Shown piece after piece: positions 25,595-33,047 of a DNA stretch of 48,503 nt. The stretch lies in contig CAMAUZ010000063.1 in NCBI GenBank assembly GCA_945861535.1, positions 1 to 48,503 on the forward strand, read 5' to 3'. This DNA comes from Akkermansia muciniphila. Its GTDB lineage: Bacteria; Verrucomicrobiota; Verrucomicrobiia; Limisphaerales; BJHT01. The position numbers and the translations under genes were made by a program. Every line of letters starts with the position of its first letter. Positions within the stretch are counted from its first letter, which is position 1. Below the pieces are notes generated by a model. It saw nothing but the letters and a program-made list of their open reading frames with translations. It was not told the DNA's origin and made no database searches.

Positions 25595-26062
25595 TCAGTG
25601 CCAGCGTTGCAGTTCGATGATGTTCCCCTCGGGATCGGCCATGTAGATCAGCGTCAGCCGGCCCGCGCCGGGGATGTCGAGGGTGACGAGACCGCCCACG
25701 TCCCGTCCACCCCAGCGCAAAATCTCCGCGCGCTTTTGCTCCACGTCCGGCACCTCGAAGGCCAGGTGCGCAAAACCGGGGCGGTTCAGGCAGGTCCCCG
25801 GATTTGGCGCGTTCCGTTCGTATTGGAAAACCTCGAGCGTCGGCCCGCTGTCGCCGTGCCCGGGCAGCCGCAGGTGCCGGCCGCAGATGCGCGCGCCCGG
25901 CATCCCGGTCAGCACGTCGGTGTTGGGTCCGTGATGATCGCGTTCCGAGCTGACCGGTTCGCAGGCGAAGACCTGCGTGTAAAAATCCGCCAGCCGCCGC
26001 CAGTCATCGGCGATGAGATTGGTGTGCGCGTAACGAATGCCGCTGGGGTGGGTCGTGTTCAT
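25595..26062 (-). CDS. VOC (glyoxalase/bleomycin-resistance/dioxygenase) family protein
   Basis: 155 residues from the ATG at 26062 (an upstream in-frame ATG at 26149 is less likely because it adds a non-homologous stretch). The fold is two beta-alpha-beta-beta-beta modules: R-Y-A-H-T-N-L-I-A-D-D-W-x-x-L-A-D-F-Y at the start, then G-F-A-H-L-A-F-E-V-P-D-V, and D-P-E-G-N-I-I-E-L-Q-R-W at the end. His15, the His of F-A-H-L and the final Glu are the likely metal ligands. It is a cytoplasmic lyase, isomerase or dioxygenase-like enzyme of unknown substrate. It lies 83 bp downstream of the methyltransferase gene on the same strand; co-transcription is possible. Confidence 0.85.
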   Translation of the reverse strand: MNTTHPSGIRYAHTNLIADDWRRLADFYTQVFACEPVSSERDHHGPNTDVLTGMPGARICGRHLRLPGHGDSGPTLEVFQYERNAPNPGTCLNRPGFAHLAFEVPDVEQKRAEILRWGGRDVGGLVTLDIPGAGRLTLIYMADPEGNIIELQRWH

Positions 26063-26145
26063 AAAGTTTTCATTGACCAGGTCTGATGCAAAAATGTTGC
26101 GATCCGAAATCGTGTCAGCCGCGCCTGCCGCTCGGCGCTTCCGCC

Positions 26146-26907
26146 TCACCGCTCCCGCCGGGCGACCACAAAGGCGTTGAACATGTAATGCCGCAGCGGC
26201 GTGGCGTTGAGCAGCAACTCCACCGGTTTCGGCACGTAGCGATCAGTGCAGACGACCTGCTCGATGGCGCAGCCGCCGCGGCGCAGGAAGAACGCCATCT
26301 CCAGCGGATTCGTCGCGATGATCGCGTCGTCGTCCGGCTCGAACGGCGTTTTCACAATCGGCGTCATGCGGTCGAAGCGCACGGCGTCGGGCGCGGACTG
26401 GAATTGCCGGCGCTTTTCCCGCACGCGGCACCAGTTCCGCCATTTGTTTCCCAGCCCCCGCATCCGTGGGTGGTACCCCGGCCCGACCGCGCGGAAAAAA
26501 TTGGGACTCGAGAGGACAACGCGGCCGCCGGGTTCCGTCACGCGCACAAGCTCGGCGATGAACGCCTCGGGTTCATCCACATGCTCGAGCACGTTCAACG
26601 CGCCCACCGCGGCGAAGTGGCCGTCGGGAAACGGCAGCCGACGGCCATCGTAAACCTGACAGCGCTCGCTGAATTTCCGCGCGCGCTCGACGTTGGGAAT
26701 CGAGACATCCACGCCGTACGCCTCCACGCCCGCCTGCGTCAAACGCCCCACGACCTGCCCCACGCCACAGCCGACATCGAGCGCCCGGCCGCCGGTGCGC
26801 CCGGGGCGTAGCGCGTCGGCATACTTGCCGTAGAAGTTGGGATCCCAGCCGGCGAGGAATTCCGCGTACGCCTCGTTGTGCAGGTAATACGAATCCTGAT
26901 GGCTCAT
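26146..26907 (-). CDS. Class I SAM-dependent methyltransferase
   Basis: 253 residues from the ATG at 26907. The start at 26997 would add 30 low-complexity residues with no match to the fold. Motif I is A-L-D-V-G-C-G-V-G-Q (SAM loop), motif II ends at acidic G-V-D-V-S-I, the motif IV region reads A-L-N-V-L-E-H-V-D-E-P, and the post-motif is E-P-G-G-R-V-V-L-S-S-P-N-F-F. This is the Methyltransf_11/23 type seen in lipid, sugar or quinone methylation and in polysaccharide clusters. The C-terminal half (R-R-G-G-C-A-I-E-Q-V) is the substrate side. No partner gene indicates the substrate. Confidence 0.88.
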   Translation of the reverse strand: MSHQDSYYLHNEAYAEFLAGWDPNFYGKYADALRPGRTGGRALDVGCGVGQVVGRLTQAGVEAYGVDVSIPNVERARKFSERCQVYDGRRLPFPDGHFAAVGALNVLEHVDEPEAFIAELVRVTEPGGRVVLSSPNFFRAVGPGYHPRMRGLGNKWRNWCRVREKRRQFQSAPDAVRFDRMTPIVKTPFEPDDDAIIATNPLEMAFFLRRGGCAIEQVVCTDRYVPKPVELLLNATPLRHYMFNAFVVARRER

Positions 26908-27254
26908 GCGCGCTGGCGTTTCGCGGGCGCCGGTTTCGGGGCGTCGGGGGAAATCGGCGCCGCCGCTGGCACCGCGGGCGTCGGCGGTGTCGGGCATCCA
27001 GAGGGCGGTTCGGATGCCGCGGGCGCGGCGGCAAGCGGCGCGGTTCTGCCCGCACCTGCCGCTTGTTTAGAAATGATTTTGCTCATCGAATTGCGCGCGA
27101 CGCTACCGGAACGCTCTCTCGGCGCCAGCGCAGAACTGGACCGGGACCGGAATTTCGCGGGCGAGTGCAGTGGCCGGCCGGCACCGGGGGAGTGCGAAGG
27201 TTCAGGCACCAAATCTGGGAGCGCCGATTTCCAAATCGGCGCGCTCCGCGCGTG

Positions 27255-27389
27255 TGGGGCAGGCATCCTTGCCTGCCAGTTCACGGGGCATCCCTGCCCC
27301 GTGTTCCCGGTCTAGCCGCACCGCCGCACCGCCGCAGGGGACGGGCGCAGGGATGCCGCCCGAACTGTCAGGCTGGAAGCCTGCCCCAC
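27255..27389 (+). repeat. 130-bp palindromic element, copy 2 of 5
   Basis: TGGGGCAGGCATCCTTGCCT at the left end and GGCTGGAAGCCTGCCCCA at the right. The inner CGGGGCATCCCTGCCCCG and GGGATGCCGCCCG units are conserved; the centre (27315-27335) is variable. It is preceded by a separate GCCGATTTCCAAATCGGCGC palindrome at 27223. No gene between 26908 and 27524. Confidence 0.9.
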
Positions 27390-27524
27390 ATGGCCGGCTT
27401 ATCTGGAGTCTGCTAGACAACTACGGAGACCGGCGCTCCGGGGCGGAGTGCGGATGCGCCACAGGTATCGCCCCGCTGGATTCCAACATAGCTCCCCGCC
27501 GGTTGGAAACGTAGCCTCCGCGCC

Positions 27525-27758
27525 ATGATTCAAGCTGGCATCAAGAACGACCGGACCTGGCGCAAGGCGCGTCTGGCCGCCCGGCTGTTGCTTCGCCGCG
27601 AGGTCCGCCCGCTCCGCACCCCCGAGCAACAGTTGGCCCGCCAGCTCGCCTGCGATCCGGAATTCACCAATCGCCTCATCCAGCAAGCCCTCTATTTTCT
27701 GGGCATCGGCCCGCGCAAACATGAGTTCGACCGCCAACTGGTGGCCCGCGGAGCTTGA
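27525..27758 (+). CDS. Small conserved-looking hypothetical protein
   Basis: 77 residues, rich in Arg and Leu (M-I-Q-A-G-I-K-N-D-R-T-W-R-K-A-R at the start; F-T-N-R-L-I-Q-Q-A-L-Y-F-L-G-I-G at the end), mostly helical, with no recognised domain. Support comes from codon use like neighbouring genes and from a TAGCCT -10-like box seven bases before the ATG (27512-27517), which would give a nearly leaderless transcript. It overlaps the next small frame by 38 bp. Function unknown. Confidence 0.5.
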   Translation: MIQAGIKNDRTWRKARLAARLLLRREVRPLRTPEQQLARQLACDPEFTNRLIQQALYFLGIGPRKHEFDRQLVARGA

Positions 27759-28050
27759 CTGGAGCACGCCCGCCGGCCAGTTGCTCCAACAGCTCGTGGC
27801 CGCGCTCCCGGTCGGCCACGCCTCTCACATCACCGTCTATGGCTTCGCGCCGCTGCAACTCACCGTGGACCGGCAGCTTCTCGGCGGTAACCCGGCAGTC
27901 GGAGCGCGGCCTTTCGACCGGAGAAATGCGCATCCTGTGAAGGGGGCGGGAATTTCGGGACGGTCGCTTCCGACTCGCCAAAGGTTGGAGAGTGGGAGGC
28001 GTTCGGGTTGTTTGGGGCACTCGCTGCGGGTGGACGTTTCTGCGGCGTGA
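27721..28050 (+). CDS. Hypothetical protein, C-terminus extended by repeat DNA
   Basis: 109 residues. The first 60 (W-W-P-A-E-L-D-W-S-T-P-A-G-Q-L-L-Q-Q-L-V) look protein-like with amphipathic helices and a beta-rich H-I-T-V-Y-G-F-A-P-L-Q-L-T-V. From about residue 60 the frame runs through a GGAGCGCGGCCTT-type palindromic repeat, so the end is probably accidental or altered by repeat insertion. The start overlaps the preceding small gene by 38 bp. Weakly supported. Confidence 0.35.
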   Translation: MSSTANWWPAELDWSTPAGQLLQQLVAALPVGHASHITVYGFAPLQLTVDRQLLGGNPAVGARPFDRRNAHPVKGAGISGRSLPTRQRLESGRRSGCLGHSLRVDVSAA

Positions 28051-28205
28051 ACGCCGCGCTCCGGGGGCGGGGTGCGGATGCGCCCGAGGAAAATTGCTCC
28101 ACGAAATAGATGTAGAACCCCGCGGACGAATCACCCAAGCTCCGCCGGTAAACCGGGAGGGCTTCCTTGCGCGAGCCGCCCGGTCGTCCCGATGCGACGG
28201 CCCGC

Positions 28206-28234
28206 TTGACGCGCCGCGCCCGGTTTAATTATTG
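28206..28234 (+). promoter_or_regulatory. Possible housekeeping promoter of htpG
   Basis: TTGACG (28206-28211), 17-bp spacer, TTATTG (28229-28234), followed 11 bases later by the ATG. The -35 is good, the -10 weak; AT-rich TTTAATTATTG stands out in GC-rich surroundings. Confidence 0.4.
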
Positions 28235-28245
28235 AAAACGACAAC

Positions 28246-30093
28246 ATGAACACGACCGAGAAACATCACTTTCAAGCCGAGATTCAGCAGTTGCTGGACA
28301 TCGTCATTCACTCGCTCTACACGGACAAAGAAATCTTCGTGCGTGAGCTGATTTCCAACGCCGCCGACGCGTGCGAAAAGCTCCGCTTCACCCAGGCCGC
28401 CGGCACGGCGATCCACCAACCCGACGCCGCCGTGAGCATCGCGCTCACCACGGATGACAAGGCCGGCACGATCACCTTCACCGACACGGGCATGGGCATG
28501 ACGCACGCCGAACTGGTGGACAATCTCGGCACCATCGCGCACTCGGGCACCAAGGCGTTTCTGAAGCAGCTCGCCGAGGACAAGCGCCCGGACGCGCGGT
28601 TGATCGGGCAGTTCGGCGTCGGGTTTTACTCGGCGTTCATGGTGGCCAAGCGCGTGACGGTGCTCAGCCGTTCTGCGTCGCCGGATGAATCCGGCTGGCA
28701 ATGGACCAGCGAAGGCACGGGCGGCTACGAAATCACCCCCGCGGCCGACCTCCCGCGCGGCACGAAGATCACGCTCGAACTCAAGGACGACGCGAAGGAC
28801 TTTGCCCACGGGCACGCCATCGAGCGGATCATCAAGCGCTACTCGAGCTTCGTGCCGTTCCCGATCGAGCTGAACGGGACGCGACTGAACACCGTGCAGG
28901 CCATCTGGGCGCGCAGCAAAAACGAGATCAAGGACGAGGAGTACAACGAGTTCTACCAGTTCGTCGGGCACGATCACGAGGCGCCGCTGCTGCGCCTCCA
29001 CTTCACGGCGGACGCGCCGCTGGCCATCCAGGCGCTGCTCTTTGTGCCGGGGCGGAACTTCGAGGGCGCGGGCATGGGCCGCATTGATTCCGAGGTGAAT
29101 CTCTATTGCCGCAAGGTGCTCATTCAGGCCAAGGCCAAGGGGCTGTTTCCCGACTGGCTGCGGTTTCTCAAGGGCGTGGTGGACAGCGAAGACCTGCCGC
29201 TCAACATCTCGCGCGAGACGATGCAGGACACGGCGTTGCTGCAAAAACTCAACAAGGTGCTCACGTCGCGTTTCCTGAAATTCCTCGATGAAACGGCCGA
29301 AAAGGACGCCGCCGCGTACGAGAAGTTTTACGGGGAATACGCGAAGTTTCTCAAAGAAGGGGTCGCCACGGATTTCACGCACAAGGAGGCGCTGGGCAAA
29401 TTGCTGCGCTTCGAATCCTCCTCGCTCGAGGCGGGCAAGCTGACCTCGCTCGCCGAGTACGTGAAGCGCATGGGCGCGGACCAGCAGGAGATTTACTGCC
29501 TGCTCGCGCCGAGTCGCGCCGCAGCCGAGAGCAGCCCGTATTTCGAGGTCTTCCGCGAGCGCAAGTACGAGGTGCTCTTCCTCTACGACCCGTGGGACGA
29601 GTTTGTCATGGACCATCTCCGCGAGTTCGACGGCAAGTCGCTGCGGCACGCCGAGAAGGCGGAACTGAATCTCGAAGACACCGCGAAAAAGGAAGGCGCG
29701 CTGTCCGACGATGCCGCCAAGACGCTCACCGACTGGCTCAAGGAATCGCTGACCGACAAGGTCGGCGAGGTGCGTGTTTCCAAACGCCTCGCGAGCAGTC
29801 CGGCGGTGGTGGTCGATTCCGACAAGCACATGACCGCCGGCATGCGGCGCATGATGAAGGCGTTGAGCAAAGACCAGGACGCCCTCCCCACCGCCCGGCA
29901 TGATTTCGAGATCAACCCCGCGCATCCGATCATGGTGCGCCTCGACAAAATGCGGCTGAAAGACTCGGCCCTCGCGGCGCAGGTCGCCGAGCAAATCCTC
30001 GACAACGCGCGCGTCGCCGCCGGCGTGCTTGAAGACCCGCGCACGATGCTCAAGCGGCTGGACGGGCTCTTGGAAAAGGTGCTCGGGGAATAG
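28246..30093 (+). CDS. htpG: HSP90-family chaperone HtpG
   Basis: 615 residues, the usual bacterial HtpG length. The N-terminal GHKL ATPase domain shows E-L-I-S-N-A-A-D-A-C (N-box, about 36-45), D-T-G-M-G-M (G1 box), A-H-S-G-T-K-A-F and G-Q-F-G-V-G-F-Y-S-A-F (lid and G2 region). The middle domain carries L-P-L-N-I-S-R-E-T with the Arg that contacts ATP gamma-phosphate. The C-terminal dimerisation domain ends G-L-L-E-K-V-L-G-E without the eukaryotic MEEVD tail, as expected for bacteria. It is a cytosolic ATP-dependent homodimeric chaperone for stress-damaged and client proteins. Monocistronic, preceded by a possible TTGACG promoter. No heat-shock operator is evident. Confidence 0.97.
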   Translation: MNTTEKHHFQAEIQQLLDIVIHSLYTDKEIFVRELISNAADACEKLRFTQAAGTAIHQPDAAVSIALTTDDKAGTITFTDTGMGMTHAELVDNLGTIAHSGTKAFLKQLAEDKRPDARLIGQFGVGFYSAFMVAKRVTVLSRSASPDESGWQWTSEGTGGYEITPAADLPRGTKITLELKDDAKDFAHGHAIERIIKRYSSFVPFPIELNGTRLNTVQAIWARSKNEIKDEEYNEFYQFVGHDHEAPLLRLHFTADAPLAIQALLFVPGRNFEGAGMGRIDSEVNLYCRKVLIQAKAKGLFPDWLRFLKGVVDSEDLPLNISRETMQDTALLQKLNKVLTSRFLKFLDETAEKDAAAYEKFYGEYAKFLKEGVATDFTHKEALGKLLRFESSSLEAGKLTSLAEYVKRMGADQQEIYCLLAPSRAAAESSPYFEVFRERKYEVLFLYDPWDEFVMDHLREFDGKSLRHAEKAELNLEDTAKKEGALSDDAAKTLTDWLKESLTDKVGEVRVSKRLASSPAVVVDSDKHMTAGMRRMMKALSKDQDALPTARHDFEINPAHPIMVRLDKMRLKDSALAAQVAEQILDNARVAAGVLEDPRTMLKRLDGLLEKVLGE

Positions 30094-30150
30094 GGGTGGC
30101 ACGGCTTGGGAGTAAGAGCGCGTCGCACCGTGCGGCGCGCTTCCTTTTTG

Positions 30151-30382
30151 TAGGAGCCGACGTGGGGAGGCTCTAACTTTTTCCGCGAGAGGCGCGCGCT
30201 TGGGCAGAAGGAGGTCAGAGTCTCCTTACGTCGGCTCCCACAAAGACGCGCCAGGCGCGCTCCCTTCTTGTAGGAGCCGACGTGAGGAGCCTCTAACCTT
30301 TTCCACGAGAGGCGCGCGCTTGGGCAGAAGGAGGTCAGAGTTTCCTTACGTCGTCTCCCACAAAGACGCGGCAGGCGCGCTC
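30151..30382. repeat. Tandem duplication (period exactly 120 bp) of a hairpin element
   Basis: 30151-30270 and 30271-30382 are about 95% alike. Each copy has arms TAGGAGCCGACGTGNGGAG and CTCCTTACGTCGGCTCC around a GAGAGGCGCGCGCTTGGGCA loop. The second copy abuts and overlaps the stop codon of the lipoate ligase-like gene. Related in sequence to the GTAGCCGCCGACGTGAGGAG hairpins at 22605, 23305 and 36405. Confidence 0.92.
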
Positions 30383-31172
30383 ACCGCTTCCGGTTGTACT
30401 CGTCGCAACCGTATTTCTCGCGCGCCAGTCGTTGCACCTGTTTGCGCAGCGACGCGTCCGGCTCGAAGCGCAGCCACACCACGTCCCATTGCCGCGCCGC
30501 GACCTCGCAGAATGCCTGCTCCCATTCGGCGCGCCCCGCTTTCACCGGCGGCGGCTGGATGGATCCCTGAATCAGCAGCCCGAGCCGGTTCCGGCGCTGC
30601 GCCGCGCCCGCGATTTTGCGGCCGTGCCAGAGCACATCAAATTTCTCCGCGCCCACGAAACATTGCCCCGGCATTTCCTTGCGACAGCACGGTGACAATT
30701 CCGCCGCCACGCCCAGTTCGCCAAACGCATCCGCGACCCACTGGTGAAAGCGCTGGTAGCTGGCGACTGCCGAGAGCTCATACCAAGGATGCGACGGCGG
30801 AATGGTCAGGCTCACGGTCCAGTCGGCGTCGTGGGGAACCAGGCCGCCGCCGGTGGCGCGGCGGATCAGCGGGCGCAGCGGCGTCACGGCCTCGAGGTCC
30901 GCGTAGTGTTGGAAATAGCCGAACGTCGCGGCGGGAGCCGTCCACGAGTAAAAGCGCAGCACGGGCGAACCGAGTGACGCGGCGCATTCCAGCAGAGCTT
31001 CGTCGGCGGCCATGTTTTCGGGTGGGGCCGTTGGCGCGCAGTTCCAGAGCAGCCAGCGCTCGGCTCCCGCGCTGAGACGACGACGCGCGTCAGCCGCCGA
31101 ATCCACCGCGGTCTCCGCAGCGGCGGCGAGATCACACGTTGCCGGCGCTGGGGCAGAGAGGGCTGATTTCAC
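30381..31172 (-). CDS. Lipoate-protein ligase A / octanoyltransferase-family protein
   Basis: 263 residues. The biotin/lipoate ligase fold shows E-N-M-A-A-D-E-A-L-L near residue 53, R-R-A-T-G-G-G-L-V-P-H-D (substrate-binding loop) and K-F-D-V-L-W-H-G-R-K-I-A-G-A-A-Q-R-R with the conserved Lys. It probably attaches lipoate or octanoate to the E2/GcvH lipoyl domains. The first 40 residues are Ala/Arg-rich and not typical; the start may lie further in, since the present one overlaps the end of the endonuclease III gene by 41 bp. Single-domain, without the small C-terminal LplA domain, so the transferase (LipM-like) role is also possible. Downstream of nth, probably in one operon. Confidence 0.83.
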   Translation of the reverse strand: MKSALSAPAPATCDLAAAAETAVDSAADARRRLSAGAERWLLWNCAPTAPPENMAADEALLECAASLGSPVLRFYSWTAPAATFGYFQHYADLEAVTPLRPLIRRATGGGLVPHDADWTVSLTIPPSHPWYELSAVASYQRFHQWVADAFGELGVAAELSPCCRKEMPGQCFVGAEKFDVLWHGRKIAGAAQRRNRLGLLIQGSIQPPPVKAGRAEWEQAFCEVAARQWDVVWLRFEPDASLRKQVQRLAREKYGCDEYNRKR

Positions 31173-31785
31173 AATGGGAACAGTCGGGTTTCCGCGCGCC
31201 GCAGCGACGACGTCCGTGCCAGATGAGCCAGTGGCTGAAATTCGCCCACTGGTCGGTGGGCACGAGCTTCACCAGCGCCTCCTCGATTTTTTCGGCGCCC
31301 TTCCCGCGGCTCAGGCCCAGGCGCGCCGCGAGCCGCGCGACATGCGTATCGACGACGATGCCGGCGTTGATGTGATAGGCGTTGCCGAGCACCACGTTCG
31401 CGGTTTTGCGCCCGACGCCGGCGAGATTCACCAGCTCGAACATCGTGCGCGGCACCACGCCCCCGTGCCGCTCGACGAGCGTCTGACAGCACGCCTTGAT
31501 GTTCTTCGCCTTGTTGCGGAAGAGGCCGATGCGCTGCACGTCCCGCTCCAATTCCGCCACGTCCGCGTGGGCGTAATCGGCGGCCGTGCGGTACTTCTGG
31601 AACAGCGCGGCGGTGACGAGGTTCACCTGTTTGTCGGTGCATTGCGCCGAGAGAATCGTGGCGATGAGCAGTTCGAGGGGGTTTGAAAAATTCAGTTCGC
31701 AATGGGCGTCCGGATACGCCGCCGCCAAGCCGCGAATAATCTTCGCGGTGCGTGCAACCAGCAGGGCATGGCTTTCTCGTGGCAT
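31132..31785 (-). CDS. nth: Endonuclease III (DNA glycosylase/AP lyase)
   Basis: 217 residues. The helix-hairpin-helix L-A-G-V-G-R-K-T-A-N-V-V-L carries catalytic Lys127. V-V-D-T-H-V-A-R carries catalytic Asp146. The C-terminal iron-sulfur loop has the exact C-x6-C-x2-C-x5-C spacing (C-G-A-R-K-P-D-C-S-H-C-E-I-S-P-L-C). It excises oxidised pyrimidines from DNA and nicks the abasic strand in base excision repair. It precedes and overlaps the lipoate ligase-like gene on the minus strand. Length and motifs are normal for the family. Confidence 0.96.
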   Translation of the reverse strand: MPRESHALLVARTAKIIRGLAAAYPDAHCELNFSNPLELLIATILSAQCTDKQVNLVTAALFQKYRTAADYAHADVAELERDVQRIGLFRNKAKNIKACCQTLVERHGGVVPRTMFELVNLAGVGRKTANVVLGNAYHINAGIVVDTHVARLAARLGLSRGKGAEKIEEALVKLVPTDQWANFSHWLIWHGRRRCGARKPDCSHCEISPLCPSAGNV

Positions 31786-31858
31786 GACGGGCGGAGGCTA
31801 GCGGGCGCGAAAGAAGTTGGAAGCGCGGTGATGCAGCGCCGGCGCAGCGCGGCAGCCC

Positions 31859-32008
31859 GGGGAGCGCACGCCGCTGGCGTGCCGTTTTCGGCGGCCCGCC
31901 GAAAACTCGTCGTTCCACCCACTCTTTCCTGCGGCCGAGAATGCAGATTGGGGAACGAAGGTTTGGGCGGGCCGCCCAAACCGGCACGCGGGCCGCGTGC
32001 GCTCCCCG
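31859..32008. repeat. Nested inverted repeat between nth and hicB
   Basis: Ends GGGAGCGCACG and CGTGCGCTCCCC pair. Inside are two further palindromes, TTTTCGGCGGCCCGCCGAAAA and TTTGGGCGGGCCGCCCAAA. No gene in this 250-bp gap. Confidence 0.85.
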
Positions 32009-32036
32009 TTTCGCCGCGTTCGGGTGTCTCCCGGCG

Positions 32037-32387
32037 TCACGCCTTGGTCAGCGCCTTGACGCAATAGCTGTTGAGGCTTTCGCCCTCTGCCAGCGCTTTC
32101 AAAGCCAGGCGGCGGTGCAGGATCGGCTCCAGCCGGAGCACGAACTTGCCGCTGTATCGGCGGCGGTCCGCGGTGGCGGCGGGCAGGGCCTTGCCGTCGG
32201 CTTCCAGATTCACAATCCACTCCTCGACGATCTGGCACAGCTCGGCAAAGACCTTCGTCTCGTCATCGCCGTGACAGCACGGGCCGATAAGCGGCGGCGC
32301 GCTGCCGACGAAGCAGCCGTCCGCCGCGCTCCATTCCACGAGTTTCGTGAAACGCGCGGCCTTGGTCTTGAGTTCGTTTCGTTTCAT
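32037..32387 (-). CDS. hicB: HicB-type antitoxin
   Basis: 116 residues. The N-terminal half has the partial RNase H-like HicB fold (V-E-W-S-A-A-D-G-C-F-V-G-S-A-P and C-H-G-D-D-E, with a V-F-A-E-L-C-Q-I-V-E-E-W helix). The C-terminal half is a ribbon-helix-helix DNA-binding motif (S-G-K-F-V-L-R-L-E-P, then A-L-A-E-G-E-S-L-N-S-Y-C). It neutralises the HicA mRNase and represses its own promoter. Its ATG overlaps the TGA of hicA by 4 bp. The usual bacterial HicB glycine-rich L-P-G-C/P-G pattern is partly replaced by S-A-P-P-L-I-G, a known variant. Confidence 0.9.
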   Translation of the reverse strand: MKRNELKTKAARFTKLVEWSAADGCFVGSAPPLIGPCCHGDDETKVFAELCQIVEEWIVNLEADGKALPAATADRRRYSGKFVLRLEPILHRRLALKALAEGESLNSYCVKALTKA

Positions 32388-32578
32388 GGCTCGGTCGCGG
32401 CGATTTTCCGCCGCACTTCTTTTTCCTGATATGGCTTGGCGTCCTGGCCGGGTTGGCCGCTCACGGTCACGCGGCCGCCGGTCGGATGCTCGAAATTGCG
32501 GTGGCTGCCCTTGCCACCCCGGTTCACAAAGCCCGCCCGTTCCAAGTCGGCGATGAGCTGGCGAATCTTGCGTGGCAT
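32384..32578 (-). CDS. hicA: HicA-type mRNA interferase toxin
   Basis: 64 residues with the double-stranded-RNA-binding-like HicA fold: R-Q-L-I-A-D-L-E-R-A-G-F, then G-G-K-G-S-H-R-N-F with the catalytic His, then G-R-V-T-V-S-G-Q-P-G. The first gene of the hicAB operon, with a 4-bp ATGA overlap to the antitoxin. Cleaves mRNA independently of ribosome position when antitoxin is lost. The intact motif suggests an active toxin. Confidence 0.92.
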   Translation of the reverse strand: MPRKIRQLIADLERAGFVNRGGKGSHRNFEHPTGGRVTVSGQPGQDAKPYQEKEVRRKIAATEP

Positions 32579-32582
32579 GACA

Positions 32583-32600
32583 GTATCAAACTGGTATCAG
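32583..32600 (-). promoter_or_regulatory. Candidate HicB operator
   Basis: Two GTATCA direct repeats, 11 bp apart (32583 and 32594), lie directly before the hicA start where the autoregulating RHH antitoxin would bind. Inferred from position only. Confidence 0.3.
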
Positions 32601-32814
32601 GCGCGGTGCTGGGTGTCAAAACGGTTTCGCCGTGGGATGGAGATAGGGAATGGGTGCCGATGTTGCCCGAGAGTGGCGGCCGGCGTGGGGCTGGCAGTGG
32701 CGCCCGTAGCCGCCGGGTTCAGGACGAGTCTCCGCGGCCCCGCCCGCTGCGGCCCGCACCCACATTCAACGCTCTCCGCCGAGAGAATTCCTAAAAAGCC
32801 TCTGACCAACTGCA

Positions 32815-32830
32815 TGTTGCATATGCAACA
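32815..32830. promoter_or_regulatory. 16-bp perfect palindrome TGTTGCATATGCAACA
   Basis: A perfect AT-rich palindrome within the 448-bp gap between hicA and the oligopeptidase gene, suggestive of a dimeric regulator's operator. The rest of the gap (32601-32989) shows no gene. Confidence 0.4.
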
Positions 32831-32989
32831 CAGAGTTGGCGTTCGCCTCCCCAGATGCGGGTTGGCTCCTGGAAAGGGAGCCGTTCGCCGGCCGCGGCAC
32901 ACAGCCCGGACGGGGACCGAGGCGCGGGTGCGTTCCTGATTCGGTATTCTCGATTCGCAATTCGGAATTCCGCGCTGCGCTGTGTCGCA

Positions 32990-33017
32990 TTGACGCCTCG
33001 CCGGGTGCCGGTAGCGT
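32990..33017 (+). promoter_or_regulatory. Housekeeping promoter of the prolyl oligopeptidase gene
   Basis: TTGACG (32990-32995), 16-bp spacer, TAGCGT (33012-33017). The transcript would start close to 33025, about 23 bases before the ATG, or at the TTG at 33027. Confidence 0.6.
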
Positions 33018-33047
33018 CCGGCTCCATTGAACTTGCCGCTCGCCCTC

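Noticed and set aside
28225-30102. 625-codon minus-strand frame opposite htpG
   Set aside because: Shadow of a strongly conserved gene; composition follows htpG codon positions.
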